Of a DNA stretch of 64,000 nt, positions 26,801 through 35,235 are shown piece by piece. The DNA is taken from assembly GCA_019416455.1 (NCBI GenBank), contig DXXG01000028.1:496001-560000 (forward strand). Direction: 5' to 3'. The notes below the pieces were generated by a model, which had not been told where the DNA came from, ran no database searches, and saw nothing but the letters and a program-made list of their open reading frames with translations. A program made the position numbers and the translations under genes. How positions within the stretch are numbered: the stretch's first letter is position 1; each line of letters opens with the position of its first letter. The stretch is from Clostridiales bacterium (lineage in GTDB: Bacteria; Bacillota; Clostridia; Oscillospirales; Acutalibacteraceae).

Positions 26801-28447
26801 CTATTTTTTTACGGCTTGATTCGCACTTTTCTGCCGAATCCGCTTTTTTACGATCTTCCAAACAAACACGAGAACTACCAACCCTACTACCGTCCAGCAA
26901 ATCGCAGCTCCAAGCGGTCCGCGCAGCTGTTCTTGACGATAATGCTCATACGCTTGGTCATATCCTTCTCGGTATTCGGCCAGCTTAAAGTATTTCATTG
27001 CTTCTTCATATTCTTTCAGACGCAATAGCGACCGTCCTACACCCATATAGCCAACCTCGAAATTAGAGCAAATCGTCACACTCTTTTTCCAGTTGACCAG
27101 GGCTTCTTCATAATTGCCCTTGGAATAATCCAACATAGCCTGCTCTACCGCAACCGCAAACTCCGTAGGCCGGAATAACGTCACAGTATTGCGCACTCCA
27201 TCAGCAACAACCAGCTTATCATTGAACAACTCGATGGAACTCACCGTAGAAAATTGTCCATCTGCTGTACCGGTCTCACCAAACGCATACAGCAAAACTC
27301 CGTAAGGATCGTAAGTAAAGATCCGGCTTCTTGTCTGATCCAGCACACTGTAAGATCCATTTGGATGGACCACGATATCCACAAACTGAGACGGACCATT
27401 CGTTGAAACCCTTGCCTTGGTGGCATCGCTGTCGCCAGTTTTTATATCGATGATGTCGTATTTCAAATCTCCAACAATGGGGTGATAACCTGTTCTTTTG
27501 AGGATATCGTCGCCCTTCATGTTGATTTTCTTCACGACGTCATTCTGGCCCGTTTGATTTGTGGAGATCGTCATCATGCGTTCCAGTTTTTCCACTAAGG
27601 ATTCGTTGATTTTCTTCAAGTCCGTTCCATCTGCCAGATACAACTGAGACTGAATGTAACTGCGCAACTTTTTAGGATCCGGTGAATTAACCGTCCCGTA
27701 AATGAAGTCGTCCGGCCCCATAAAAATATTGTTGTACTCTGTGGGAACGATCTTCAGCATCTGATTTACCTGCTCCTCAGTGAAAAAGGTCTTGAGCAGG
27801 AACTGCCACAGATCGAAATCCACCTTAGCTGCCCCTAAAAAGCTATTGACGGTTCCATCCAAGTTCATATCCATGATGCCTTGAGTGACACCCTTTGCGG
27901 TTACATAAAGGTTGTCCGCGGAATCCAACACCAATTTTGAAGGGGTAAACACAAAATTCTGTCCCAAAATATCCGAATCGACTTTGTCGATGGTCGCAAC
28001 ATGGTCCCCTGCTTTTGACAGGACCACGATTCTGTTATTCTGTGAGTCCGCGATATATCGGTCTCCGTTTGATGCAACCGCGACATCCGTGGGGTATTTT
28101 AAGGAATCCTCCTGCCCGGCTTGATTCACAAAAGCAGCGATTTCCTCAACGCACTGATACTCATCATCCAAAACAACAATCCGATTGTTTCCGGAATCAC
28201 ATATGTAGAGCAAACCGTCCTTTACATAGAGGGAGTTGATATCCGAAAAACGTCCGATACCTATGGACTCACCATCGAGAATGGAATCCACCTCATACGC
28301 GTCCCGGAGAGCCAGCGGCTCCGCATTAACGTCGTAGGTATATGTATTGTTGCCTCTTGTCTGCGCATTTGCCACCAAACCGACCTGAAAACAGAGGATT
28401 AAAGAGATAAAAAGCGCAATGCTCCTTCGTATAACAGTTCTCCGCAT
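26801..28447 (-). CDS. Exported NHL-repeat propeller with TPR segment and C-terminal membrane anchor
   Basis: The 548-residue protein has a signal peptide (residues 1-29, ending VANAQ) and several NHL-type blades, for example LLYICDSGNNRIVVLDDEY, YPTDVAVASNGDRYIADSQ and FVDIVVHPNGSYSVLDQ. A tetratricopeptide-like pair follows (DYSKGNYEEALVNWKKSV and LRLKEYEEAMKYFKLAEY). A transmembrane helix (AAICWTVVGLVVLVFVWKIV) and a basic tail end it. The propeller and TPR therefore lie outside the cell, held to the membrane. It probably assists capture or assembly around the sugar transporter; biochemical function is unknown. Confidence 0.85.
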   Translation of the reverse strand: MRRTVIRRSIALFISLILCFQVGLVANAQTRGNNTYTYDVNAEPLALRDAYEVDSILDGESIGIGRFSDINSLYVKDGLLYICDSGNNRIVVLDDEYQCVEEIAAFVNQAGQEDSLKYPTDVAVASNGDRYIADSQNNRIVVLSKAGDHVATIDKVDSDILGQNFVFTPSKLVLDSADNLYVTAKGVTQGIMDMNLDGTVNSFLGAAKVDFDLWQFLLKTFFTEEQVNQMLKIVPTEYNNIFMGPDDFIYGTVNSPDPKKLRSYIQSQLYLADGTDLKKINESLVEKLERMMTISTNQTGQNDVVKKINMKGDDILKRTGYHPIVGDLKYDIIDIKTGDSDATKARVSTNGPSQFVDIVVHPNGSYSVLDQTRSRIFTYDPYGVLLYAFGETGTADGQFSTVSSIELFNDKLVVADGVRNTVTLFRPTEFAVAVEQAMLDYSKGNYEEALVNWKKSVTICSNFEVGYMGVGRSLLRLKEYEEAMKYFKLAEYREGYDQAYEHYRQEQLRGPLGAAICWTVVGLVVLVFVWKIVKKRIRQKSANQAVKK

Positions 28448-28468
28448 AATTCACTCTCCCCGCCTTCA

Positions 28469-29338
28469 TCAATCCTTCATGCCCGACGTAGACATTGTTT
28501 CAACAATGTTGCTTTGGGTCAAAATAAACGTACCAATGGGCACTGCCATCATAATCAAAGCCACTGCTGCGCCCACACCAGCTCTGGCGATACCGCCCTG
28601 GGTGATCTGAGACAATGCGTAAGGCAGTGTTTTTTTCGATTCAGACAGCAAAAACATCGACCCAGAGTTGTTCCAAAGATTTTGCACCGAGAATACGATC
28701 AGCGTTAACCAAGCCGGTTTGACCATTGGCATAACGATAGAAAAAACGATTCTCAATTCCCCAGCTCCGTCACATTGCGCCGCTTCCACGATGCTGATCG
28801 GGATCATCTGGTCAATGAATTGCTTCATCAAAAACAATCCCAGGGAATATGCCCATGCAGGCACAATAAGAGCCAGCGGGGAATCGATCCACCCAAACCC
28901 GCTCATCAGCAGATAGTTGGGAATAGAAGTTACCTGCGGAGCGAACATCAATGAAGTAACAACCAAGCCGAAAAACAATGTTTTTCCGGGGAAATTACGT
29001 TTGGAAAGAACATACGCGGCCATCGTTGCAATGATTACATGTCCTGCTGTGCCCAATGCGGTGATAAACACCGAATTGAATAAATAACGGGAAAAAGGAA
29101 CCAAGGAGTTGGACATCATCAGGCCAAAACTCGAAAAGTTCTCCAAGGTTGGTTTTTTCACGAAGAAAGTGGGAGGAAAAAGGAACAACTCGTCCAGCGG
29201 CTTAAAAGCGCTGCTGATCGCGTAAACCAGCGGCAAAGCCATGAACACGCCAATAATCGCAAGAAAGATGATCCCTACTATATCGCCATATAAAGAACGC
29301 ATGGTCCTTTTTCTGCTATTTCTTTTCACTTTATTCAT
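28469..29338 (-). CDS. Carbohydrate ABC transporter permease (MalG-like)
   Basis: The 289-residue, six-helix permease has the EAA loop IPISIVEAAQCDGAGELRIVFSIVMP and a YVLSKRNFPGKTLFFGLV segment typical of CUT1 subunits. The ending is unusual: the family's final helix is followed by TQSNIVETMSTSGMKD. The ATG has GGAG upstream. It pairs with the permease gene at 29366 and probably with the large binding protein at 30318. It lacks a nearby ATPase gene. Confidence 0.92.
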   Translation of the reverse strand: MNKVKRNSRKRTMRSLYGDIVGIIFLAIIGVFMALPLVYAISSAFKPLDELFLFPPTFFVKKPTLENFSSFGLMMSNSLVPFSRYLFNSVFITALGTAGHVIIATMAAYVLSKRNFPGKTLFFGLVVTSLMFAPQVTSIPNYLLMSGFGWIDSPLALIVPAWAYSLGLFLMKQFIDQMIPISIVEAAQCDGAGELRIVFSIVMPMVKPAWLTLIVFSVQNLWNNSGSMFLLSESKKTLPYALSQITQGGIARAGVGAAVALIMMAVPIGTFILTQSNIVETMSTSGMKD

Positions 29339-29365
29339 AATACACGCTCCACTCCAAACAAAACA

Positions 29366-30301
29366 TCAATGGCCTATTTTGCTCAGCAAATTCTGCACCA
29401 CTTTATTGATCAGGATCATCGCAACAAACAAAATGGTGGCGATCGAACAAGCGTATCCCATTTCGAACCGAATATTGCCGTAGTCCTGCAAATGAGCCAC
29501 AATCGTATGTGCCGCGTAATCGGTGCTGGGGAAGCCAACTAAGTTGTTCACCACATCGCAAGCGGTGAATGAAGATGTAATGGACATAACCGCGCCAAAC
29601 ATCAACTGGGGCTTCATGGACGGCAGCGTGATAAACCACAGTTCCTGGATCCGGTTTTTAATTCCATCGATCCTGCCCGCCTCAAACAAAGACGCGTCCA
29701 CGCCTTGCAGACCAGCAACGAACGACAAGAATCCGGCACCCATGCTCATCCACAGAACCGCAATGATCACAACGGTCATCATGGTTTTGGGATCTTGCAG
29801 CCACTGGATCGGCTCCTGAAGAATTCCCAATTCCATCAGGAATCCGTTGATGTATCCATTCGCGTCGCCAGAGAACAAAACCTGCCAAACAAAGAATGCT
29901 TGTCCTGAGATACTGGGCGCGTACAAAACGACCACCATGATGGCTCTCAGCACACGGGGCAGTCCATTGATCAGCCACGCAAGCAGGAAAGATGCCATAA
30001 ATCCTATGGGACCGGTAATCACAGCAAATAAAAGAGTATTCTTTACTGCGATGAGGAACACATCATCCGATAAAAACAAGCGCACATAATTATCCAGCCC
30101 AACAAAATTGGGAAGCTGCAACATATTGAAATCTGTAAGTGACAATACTATCGCAGTTGCAACCGGAAGGATCACAAAGAGGAAAAAGACGATGGCATAA
30201 GGCGCTAGAAGCAAATAGGCAGATTTCATCCGTTTCATCTCAGCCCAAGTTTTTTTCCAGCTTTCGCCTCTCTTTTTCATCCACATGCTTAAAGCCGACA
30301 C
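29366..30301 (-). CDS. Sugar ABC transporter permease (MalF-like)
   Basis: The 311-residue, six-helix permease begins in the cytoplasm with a basic segment, then LLLAPYAIVFFLFVILPVAT, and ends MILINKVVQNLLSKIGH. Its EAA-type loop is IDGIKNRIQELWFITLPSMKP, with the preceding Glu-Ala-Gly. I chose the GTG at 30301 because GGGGGAGG lies just upstream. The ATG at 30286 is an alternative, and the longer reading from 30433 would run into the upstream gene. It is transcribed directly after the large binding protein. Confidence 0.9.
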   Translation of the reverse strand: MSALSMWMKKRGESWKKTWAEMKRMKSAYLLLAPYAIVFFLFVILPVATAIVLSLTDFNMLQLPNFVGLDNYVRLFLSDDVFLIAVKNTLLFAVITGPIGFMASFLLAWLINGLPRVLRAIMVVVLYAPSISGQAFFVWQVLFSGDANGYINGFLMELGILQEPIQWLQDPKTMMTVVIIAVLWMSMGAGFLSFVAGLQGVDASLFEAGRIDGIKNRIQELWFITLPSMKPQLMFGAVMSITSSFTACDVVNNLVGFPSTDYAAHTIVAHLQDYGNIRFEMGYACSIATILFVAMILINKVVQNLLSKIGH

Positions 30302-30317
30302 AAGACCTCCCCCATTC

Positions 30318-33221
30318 TCACTTAAATCCAAACTCCCGCTGTTTGGTGTCCAGCTCCTCATTAATGAATTCCACATAATCCAGCAACGCATCTCTCGGGT
30401 CTTTATCCGAGTAGACGGTAGCCCGGAAAGCATTGTCGATATGACGCGGAGTAAAGTATCCGCCAGGAACTTCGGGAGTACCTACAACCCAATCCATTTG
30501 TTCCCGAATCACTTCATACTCGTCAGCCGACCAAGGCAGCTGAGACAGAGCCTCAACATTCGCAGTGGGATATCGAGCGGACGCTCCTAAAGTATTTTCC
30601 ATTTCCAAGCCATATCTGGTTTGCGTTTCCGTTGAGGTCCACCAATCAAGGAATTTCCACGCTGCTTCCTTCTTGTCGCTATTCTCAAACATGACAGAAG
30701 CAAGACCAGTAAACGGAACGCTGTGATCAACTGTGCCGTCTTCCTGGACAGTACCGGGAACACCTGCCATTCCCCAAAGACCTTTGATCTCCGGAGCCAT
30801 CACAGACAACAAATTCTGAGAGGTGTAATCCGCAATAGCCATCGGCATTTCACCAAGTCTGAATCTGTTGGCAAAATCATACGTAAGCGGCAAGTTCCAG
30901 TTGGCGTACAAATTCGTCCAATCAGAAAAAGCCTCAATACCCACTTCGGAATCCAAGTTAGAAACGCTCCCGTTATCCCGATACAGCTGCTCACCATTCT
31001 GATACAAGAAGGTCAAATAGGTTTGCATGCCTCCGTTCAGCGTTCCATAACTGCTGGTGATAACATTCGAATACGGCAGTCCCACATCCAGCTTATTTTT
31101 CTGAAGCACAGAGAGCACCTGCATAAATTCATCCCAGGTGGTGGGGACCTCAAGATTCAAGTCCTCAAAGATATCTTTCCGATAAAACAGCATCAAGAAA
31201 GATTGAGTTTCAGGAAGTCCATAGTATCCATCGTTCAGATAATACGGCACCATGGCACTCTCCTGGAAACGCTCGGTCACAGCATCGAATCCTTCAAATT
31301 GTGTCAAATCAGCCAACGCCCCGCGCATAGCATAGTTGACAGGATCCGCCATACCAAGCTGAATCGCCACGTCAGGATTTTCTCCTGAAATGACCGAAGG
31401 CAAAATATTCGCCGTTTGAACAAGTTTGACGTTTACAGCGATTCCTGTTTCCGGAGTGAAACTTTCTTCCGTCAAGCGTTTGATTACCTGAGACTGGTCA
31501 CGGCCCGTAGGCAGCCATACATCAATGGTTTCCACAGCCTGGTTGCTGGTTTCCGTAGCGCCTGCCGCATCATAATCTTCCGTAAAGGAAGAGACAAACA
31601 CTTTAAATCCGTGGACCACTTTGCTGAAAAATCCAGTCTCTGCTTCAGGGATCTTTTCCGCTAAATTATCGCCAAGCACTAAATAGTCAATGGTCAACGG
31701 AGATTCAGCCAGTGTCAAGATCAAGGAACCCAAGCCGGACAGATTGGACTTGTAAGTCGTCAGCCGTTTTGCGATGGTCCGAGGTTTTTCCAAAAAAGAA
31801 TCCAGCTGCAAAGCCGTGTTTTCCATAAGAGCAGACTCACTGCTGCGAGTCCCGGTAATAGTCGAAAGCCGGTCCGCCAGATCATGGAGAATAGCAGCCT
31901 GTTCCTCAAACGTCACCATAATGTGTGGCAGATATTTGTCAAGATCGTAATCGCGGTATTGGTCGGGATTCACGCCCGTAACCACGATAATATCTCTGTA
32001 CACCTCATTTAACTGGGCAACACTGTCCTCTAACTGACGCACAACATCAGCGATGTCTCCTAAAGACGGCTCCAGAGAGAGTGTATGTTCACCAGCTTCT
32101 AGGTACACCCAGTAGGGTTCTCCAGATTCATCAGCAAGTACATAGTTTTTCCAATCCGTGCTGTATCGGAAAGGAATTTTTTCTGCTTCTGTAAAAGGAA
32201 TTTCTCCATCGATAGTAAATTTTCGATAGGAGATTCTTCCTGGAGACGCATTCTGCTTCGCTTTAATAACGAGTTGATAAAGGCCAGACTGTTCCACGTC
32301 AACCTTCCAGTTGATTGTTTGCCCCACACTTTGCCAGCTCGATCCACCAATGGCGTTCATCACGATCTTTGCTCCCCGGTACGGAGACACACTGGGCGAT
32401 GCACGGTCATTGATAGGAGCCAAAGTGGGATCGCTGGTGTAAGCAGCTGCTTCTCCCTCAATCTGTTTATAAGTTTCTTTCACCGGAGCATATCCGTTTT
32501 CTTCCCAAGTTTGAATAGCCTCACTATATGTAGAGATCTCTTCTGCCGGATGGAACGAGAGTTCTCCGAGGACAAGCTCTTCTCTCAACGCTTCAAATGC
32601 CAGCTTGTTTTCTCCCTGTTTCAAATAAACTTGAAGAGGCCGTGAATAAAATCCCTCACTATCGTACAGACGCCGTGTCTGCCATTGAGGATCCGTTACC
32701 TGAAACGGACGAATATCATTTCCATTAACATCTTGTTCTATTTCCGAACCCTTACTCTTCCATTCTCTTGGGAACGCAACTGCGCCCAATTCTTGATATG
32801 GAATTTCCCCATTAATATAAACCGCACGTTCTGGGTTTGCAGTACCATTTTCAGTCGCTTTATAGAGCACTTCAATATCGTACAGACCAGCTTGGGACAC
32901 TTCAAATGAATATTCCACATAGGAAGCCGCACCTGTCAGCAGCCCATCCCGCTGCTCGTCATTCAGCGTGCTACATCCGGAGGCCTTCTCATAATCCATC
33001 ACATCGACGTCAATTACTTCATCAGGCTGGGCTGTCTCACCGCAGTCAGACAAATACTCCGTATAATCCTTTGTCACTATCCCAGCAGCCGCATTTTCCT
33101 CTGTGACGGTTGCTTCAATTTCAGGATTTGAATCGTTGTTTTCAGTCGCAAACGCTGGGACGTCGACGATGCCAATTAACATGAAAAAGACCAGAGCAAC
33201 CGCGACCAATTTCTTTGACAC
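30318..33221 (-). CDS. Very large sugar-binding protein: two N-terminal carbohydrate-binding-like domains fused to an ABC solute-binding domain
   Basis: The 967-residue secreted protein starts at GTG (33221; GGAGG seven bases before) with a signal peptide ending near PAFA. Two beta-sandwich modules follow at ~70-235 (VEYSFEVSQAGLYDIEVLY) and ~265-395 (VDVEQSGLYQLVIKAK), both like galactose-binding or CBM6/35-type folds. A helical linker follows (~400-560). The remaining ~390 residues are a type 1 solute-binding domain (IDVWLPTGRDQSQVIKRL, FRLGEMPMAIADYTSQ, KEAAWKFLDWWTSTETQTRYG). No lipobox Cys is seen, so anchoring may be by the transporter or another protein. The binding domain probably feeds the permeases at 28469/29366. 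At more than twice normal length it may first grip a polymer and then pass fragments on. Confidence 0.85.
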   Translation of the reverse strand: MSKKLVAVALVFFMLIGIVDVPAFATENNDSNPEIEATVTEENAAAGIVTKDYTEYLSDCGETAQPDEVIDVDVMDYEKASGCSTLNDEQRDGLLTGAASYVEYSFEVSQAGLYDIEVLYKATENGTANPERAVYINGEIPYQELGAVAFPREWKSKGSEIEQDVNGNDIRPFQVTDPQWQTRRLYDSEGFYSRPLQVYLKQGENKLAFEALREELVLGELSFHPAEEISTYSEAIQTWEENGYAPVKETYKQIEGEAAAYTSDPTLAPINDRASPSVSPYRGAKIVMNAIGGSSWQSVGQTINWKVDVEQSGLYQLVIKAKQNASPGRISYRKFTIDGEIPFTEAEKIPFRYSTDWKNYVLADESGEPYWVYLEAGEHTLSLEPSLGDIADVVRQLEDSVAQLNEVYRDIIVVTGVNPDQYRDYDLDKYLPHIMVTFEEQAAILHDLADRLSTITGTRSSESALMENTALQLDSFLEKPRTIAKRLTTYKSNLSGLGSLILTLAESPLTIDYLVLGDNLAEKIPEAETGFFSKVVHGFKVFVSSFTEDYDAAGATETSNQAVETIDVWLPTGRDQSQVIKRLTEESFTPETGIAVNVKLVQTANILPSVISGENPDVAIQLGMADPVNYAMRGALADLTQFEGFDAVTERFQESAMVPYYLNDGYYGLPETQSFLMLFYRKDIFEDLNLEVPTTWDEFMQVLSVLQKNKLDVGLPYSNVITSSYGTLNGGMQTYLTFLYQNGEQLYRDNGSVSNLDSEVGIEAFSDWTNLYANWNLPLTYDFANRFRLGEMPMAIADYTSQNLLSVMAPEIKGLWGMAGVPGTVQEDGTVDHSVPFTGLASVMFENSDKKEAAWKFLDWWTSTETQTRYGLEMENTLGASARYPTANVEALSQLPWSADEYEVIREQMDWVVGTPEVPGGYFTPRHIDNAFRATVYSDKDPRDALLDYVEFINEELDTKQREFGFK

Positions 33222-33252
33222 TGTACCGCCTCCATTTCTGTGGAAAAATATA

Positions 33253-33289
33253 GAAAGCCGGGCCGCCTCTTGCCCGCTACCCGGCTTTC
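33253..33289 (-). terminator. Leaky terminator or attenuator after the first binding-protein gene
   Basis: GAAAGCCGGG and CCCGGCTTTC form a 10-pair stem with a 17-base loop, followed on the minus strand by TATATTTTTCC. It lies between the stop of the gene at 33313 and the start of the gene at 33221. Such stems commonly keep the binding-protein transcript more abundant than the downstream permeases. Confidence 0.6.
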
Positions 33290-33312
33290 ACATTCCTTTT
33301 GTAACTACAACC

Positions 33313-34779
33313 TTACTCAGTTGCCGCTGCCGCCTGCTGATCGGCAATATACTGATCAACAGCCGCCTGTACACCGGCTTCGTTCTCTTCAATAACCTGC
33401 TGAGCTGTCTTGCCGTTCTGATACATGCCGTTGATCATGTTCGTAAATCCGGGATTGGCCCAGTATACGTTGTACATTCTCTGCATGTCAAAATAGAAGT
33501 TTTCATTGGTAGCAATGGTGTCCAGATTCTCAAAGGACTCTTCGTCTCTCAGCTGGTCGCCGATGCCGCCCATGTACCAATAGGGATTTTCCTCTTCCTG
33601 GTTTTCCAGCAGATAATTGCCTTCATCATCAAACTCCCAAGGACGAGGCTCCTCTGCCAAAAGCTTCAGAACGAAAGCAGTGGCTTCAGGATCAGTGGCG
33701 TTCTTCGGGATCACAGTAACTGTGACAGAGTCAGCGATCGTATAGAAATCGTCGCCCTTTTCCGGGATGGGGAACGGAACCAGTCCGAAGTCATCTTCCA
33801 TCTCACTCAGGCTGTACATCTCCCAAGGCTGAACAGCTCCCATAAACAGAGCGCCGCCCTCAGCAAACTTCTGCTGGTATGCATAGTCGTTAACAGGATA
33901 CCAGAAGTTCTTCATCGCCGCGGATTCTTCCAGTGCGGAGACCACTTCAGGTGTGTTGTAATGGACCTTATGGTCTGCGTCCAGAAGCTCAGTGCCGGTG
34001 GATCCCACATAGTTAAGGGTCATCAAAGCTTCACTGCCGACCCAGCCCCAAGTATCGTTCTCGCCATCGCCATCATTGTCTTTGGTTGCCATGGAAGCGT
34101 ATTCACGCATTTTTGCCCATGTCCAATCGCCGTTTTCATAGTCAGCGTAGATATCGATACCCAAGTCGTCTGCGATCCGCTTGTTAAAGAGGGTGATGCA
34201 TTTCATATCAAAGAACGGACCCTCTTGCATTTTCACGCCATATGTGTGTCCATCGCTCCAGGTCATCGCTTTCGCCGCAGCGGCCAAAACATTATCTCCG
34301 TTGACCATATCCCAGCTCTGGATCTCATCCAGAGGATAGAGCAAGCCTTTGGCCATCATTCCAGTGGTGTAGTCCATCATGATGTCAAACGCGTCCGCAA
34401 CCGGCTCACCAGCAACACAGGAAGCTACCACTGCAGCTTCGTAGCCGTCGTTAGGAAGGGTGACATACTCCAATTTGAAGTTGTACTTTTCTTCCATCTC
34501 AGCTCTCCAAGCCGCTTCACGCTCACCCTCTTCATTGTCGGGAGGAGCGTAGGTGCTGTCGCCCCAAGTTGCCAAGCAAACTCTCGCACCGTTAAAGTTA
34601 GGGATGTCCTCCTCTTCCCCAGTTTCCGAACCTTCAGAAGTCTCCGACACTTCGCTCACTGCGGAAACCGACGTCTCAGGATCCGCCGCGCCACTAGACG
34701 TGGTCGTATTCGTCCCACATGCAGCCGTAGTGAGAAGCAAGACACAAGCTAAGCACGTCGCAAAGATTCGCTTTTTCAT
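33313..34779 (-). CDS. Extracellular solute-binding lipoprotein of a sugar ABC importer
   Basis: The 488-residue lipoprotein has signal and lipobox TTAAC (Cys21), a Ser/Glu-rich linker, then a type 1 binding fold with ARVCLATWGDSTYAPPDNE, EGGALFMGAVQPWEMYSL and NATDPEATAFVLKLLAEE. It is the first gene of the long minus-strand series, directly behind the promoter at 34898-34926. The ATG at 34779 has GAGG ten bases upstream and fits the signal peptide; an earlier in-frame codon at 34827 does not. With two permease pairs and two binding proteins in the series, it probably serves the pair at 21617/22608 or is shared. Confidence 0.92.
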   Translation of the reverse strand: MKKRIFATCLACVLLLTTAACGTNTTTSSGAADPETSVSAVSEVSETSEGSETGEEEDIPNFNGARVCLATWGDSTYAPPDNEEGEREAAWRAEMEEKYNFKLEYVTLPNDGYEAAVVASCVAGEPVADAFDIMMDYTTGMMAKGLLYPLDEIQSWDMVNGDNVLAAAAKAMTWSDGHTYGVKMQEGPFFDMKCITLFNKRIADDLGIDIYADYENGDWTWAKMREYASMATKDNDGDGENDTWGWVGSEALMTLNYVGSTGTELLDADHKVHYNTPEVVSALEESAAMKNFWYPVNDYAYQQKFAEGGALFMGAVQPWEMYSLSEMEDDFGLVPFPIPEKGDDFYTIADSVTVTVIPKNATDPEATAFVLKLLAEEPRPWEFDDEGNYLLENQEEENPYWYMGGIGDQLRDEESFENLDTIATNENFYFDMQRMYNVYWANPGFTNMINGMYQNGKTAQQVIEENEAGVQAAVDQYIADQQAAAATE

Positions 34780-34817
34780 AATGTTAAACCTCATTCCTTT
34801 CTGCCACACGTTCCAAT

Positions 34818-34835
34818 AAGTGAACATGTATACTT
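34818..34835. promoter_or_regulatory. Palindromic operator, site 1
   Basis: AAGTGAACATGTATACTT is a near-perfect 18-base palindrome centred on CATG. Its reverse complement matches site 2 (35103-35120) at 14 contiguous-core positions with one change. It lies in the leader of the binding-protein transcript, about 55-70 bases after the predicted start point. The encoded GntR/LacI-type regulator is the likeliest ligand. Confidence 0.65.
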
Positions 34836-34897
34836 TTTACGAACATTTTCTTGCGCCGAACTCGAAAGTAAACTGTACAGATTCACCTCGTGTATAT

Positions 34898-34926
34898 ATA
34901 TTGGCACAACGCCATCCAAATGTCAA
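34898..34926 (-). promoter_or_regulatory. Promoter of the long minus-strand operon
   Basis: Minus-strand TTGACA (34921-34926) is a perfect -35 box. A 17-base spacer leads to CAATAT (34898-34903), or 18 to AATATA, within a TATATATA tract. Transcription would begin near 34890, about 110 bases before the ATG at 34779. Confidence 0.65.
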
Positions 34927-35043
34927 TACTTTTTAAAATTTTCCTTAAAATTTAATTTTAATGGTCATTTCGACAATCTCAGCTTGACCTATTTATCTAT
35001 TTTACACTAATTTATGGTTTTTTTCGTCTTTTTCATATATCTA

Positions 35044-35072
35044 TTGATTTTGAAATCTTGATGTGCTAATAT
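35044..35072 (+). promoter_or_regulatory. Promoter of the plus-strand operon
   Basis: TTGATT (35044-35049), a 17-base spacer and TAATAT (35067-35072) form a good sigma-A-type promoter. The operator at 35103-35120 lies about 25-40 bases past the expected start point, suited to roadblock repression. Confidence 0.6.
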
Positions 35073-35102
35073 AAAGCCAAATTAATAGAGCTCATTTCCA
35101 TA

Positions 35103-35120
35103 TAGTATACATGTTTACTA
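35103..35120. promoter_or_regulatory. Palindromic operator, site 2
   Basis: TAGTATACATGTTTACTA is a palindrome with one mismatched pair, centred on CATG. It is the near-exact inverted copy of site 1. It lies just downstream of the plus-strand promoter, in the leader of the MFS gene. Confidence 0.65.
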
Positions 35121-35235
35121 TTTGTAGATAAACATCTATTGAAACCTTCTCCTATTTTACGACGAGTTATTGTTTACTTAACAAACAAAAATAGACTTTT
35201 CTGCCTTTATATTAATATTGAAAGGAAGATCACCC

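Larger units (their letters stand above)
34780..35235. other. Divergent control region between the two large operons
   Basis: This 456-base AT-rich region contains no gene. It holds a minus-strand promoter (34898-34926), a plus-strand promoter (35044-35072) and one palindromic operator downstream of each (34818-34835 and 35103-35120). Confidence 0.8.

Noticed and set aside
33103..34752. A 549-residue open frame on the plus strand
   Set aside because: It lies opposite the binding-lipoprotein gene (33313-34779), lacks a ribosome binding site and shows no recognisable motif; codon bias of the real gene explains it.
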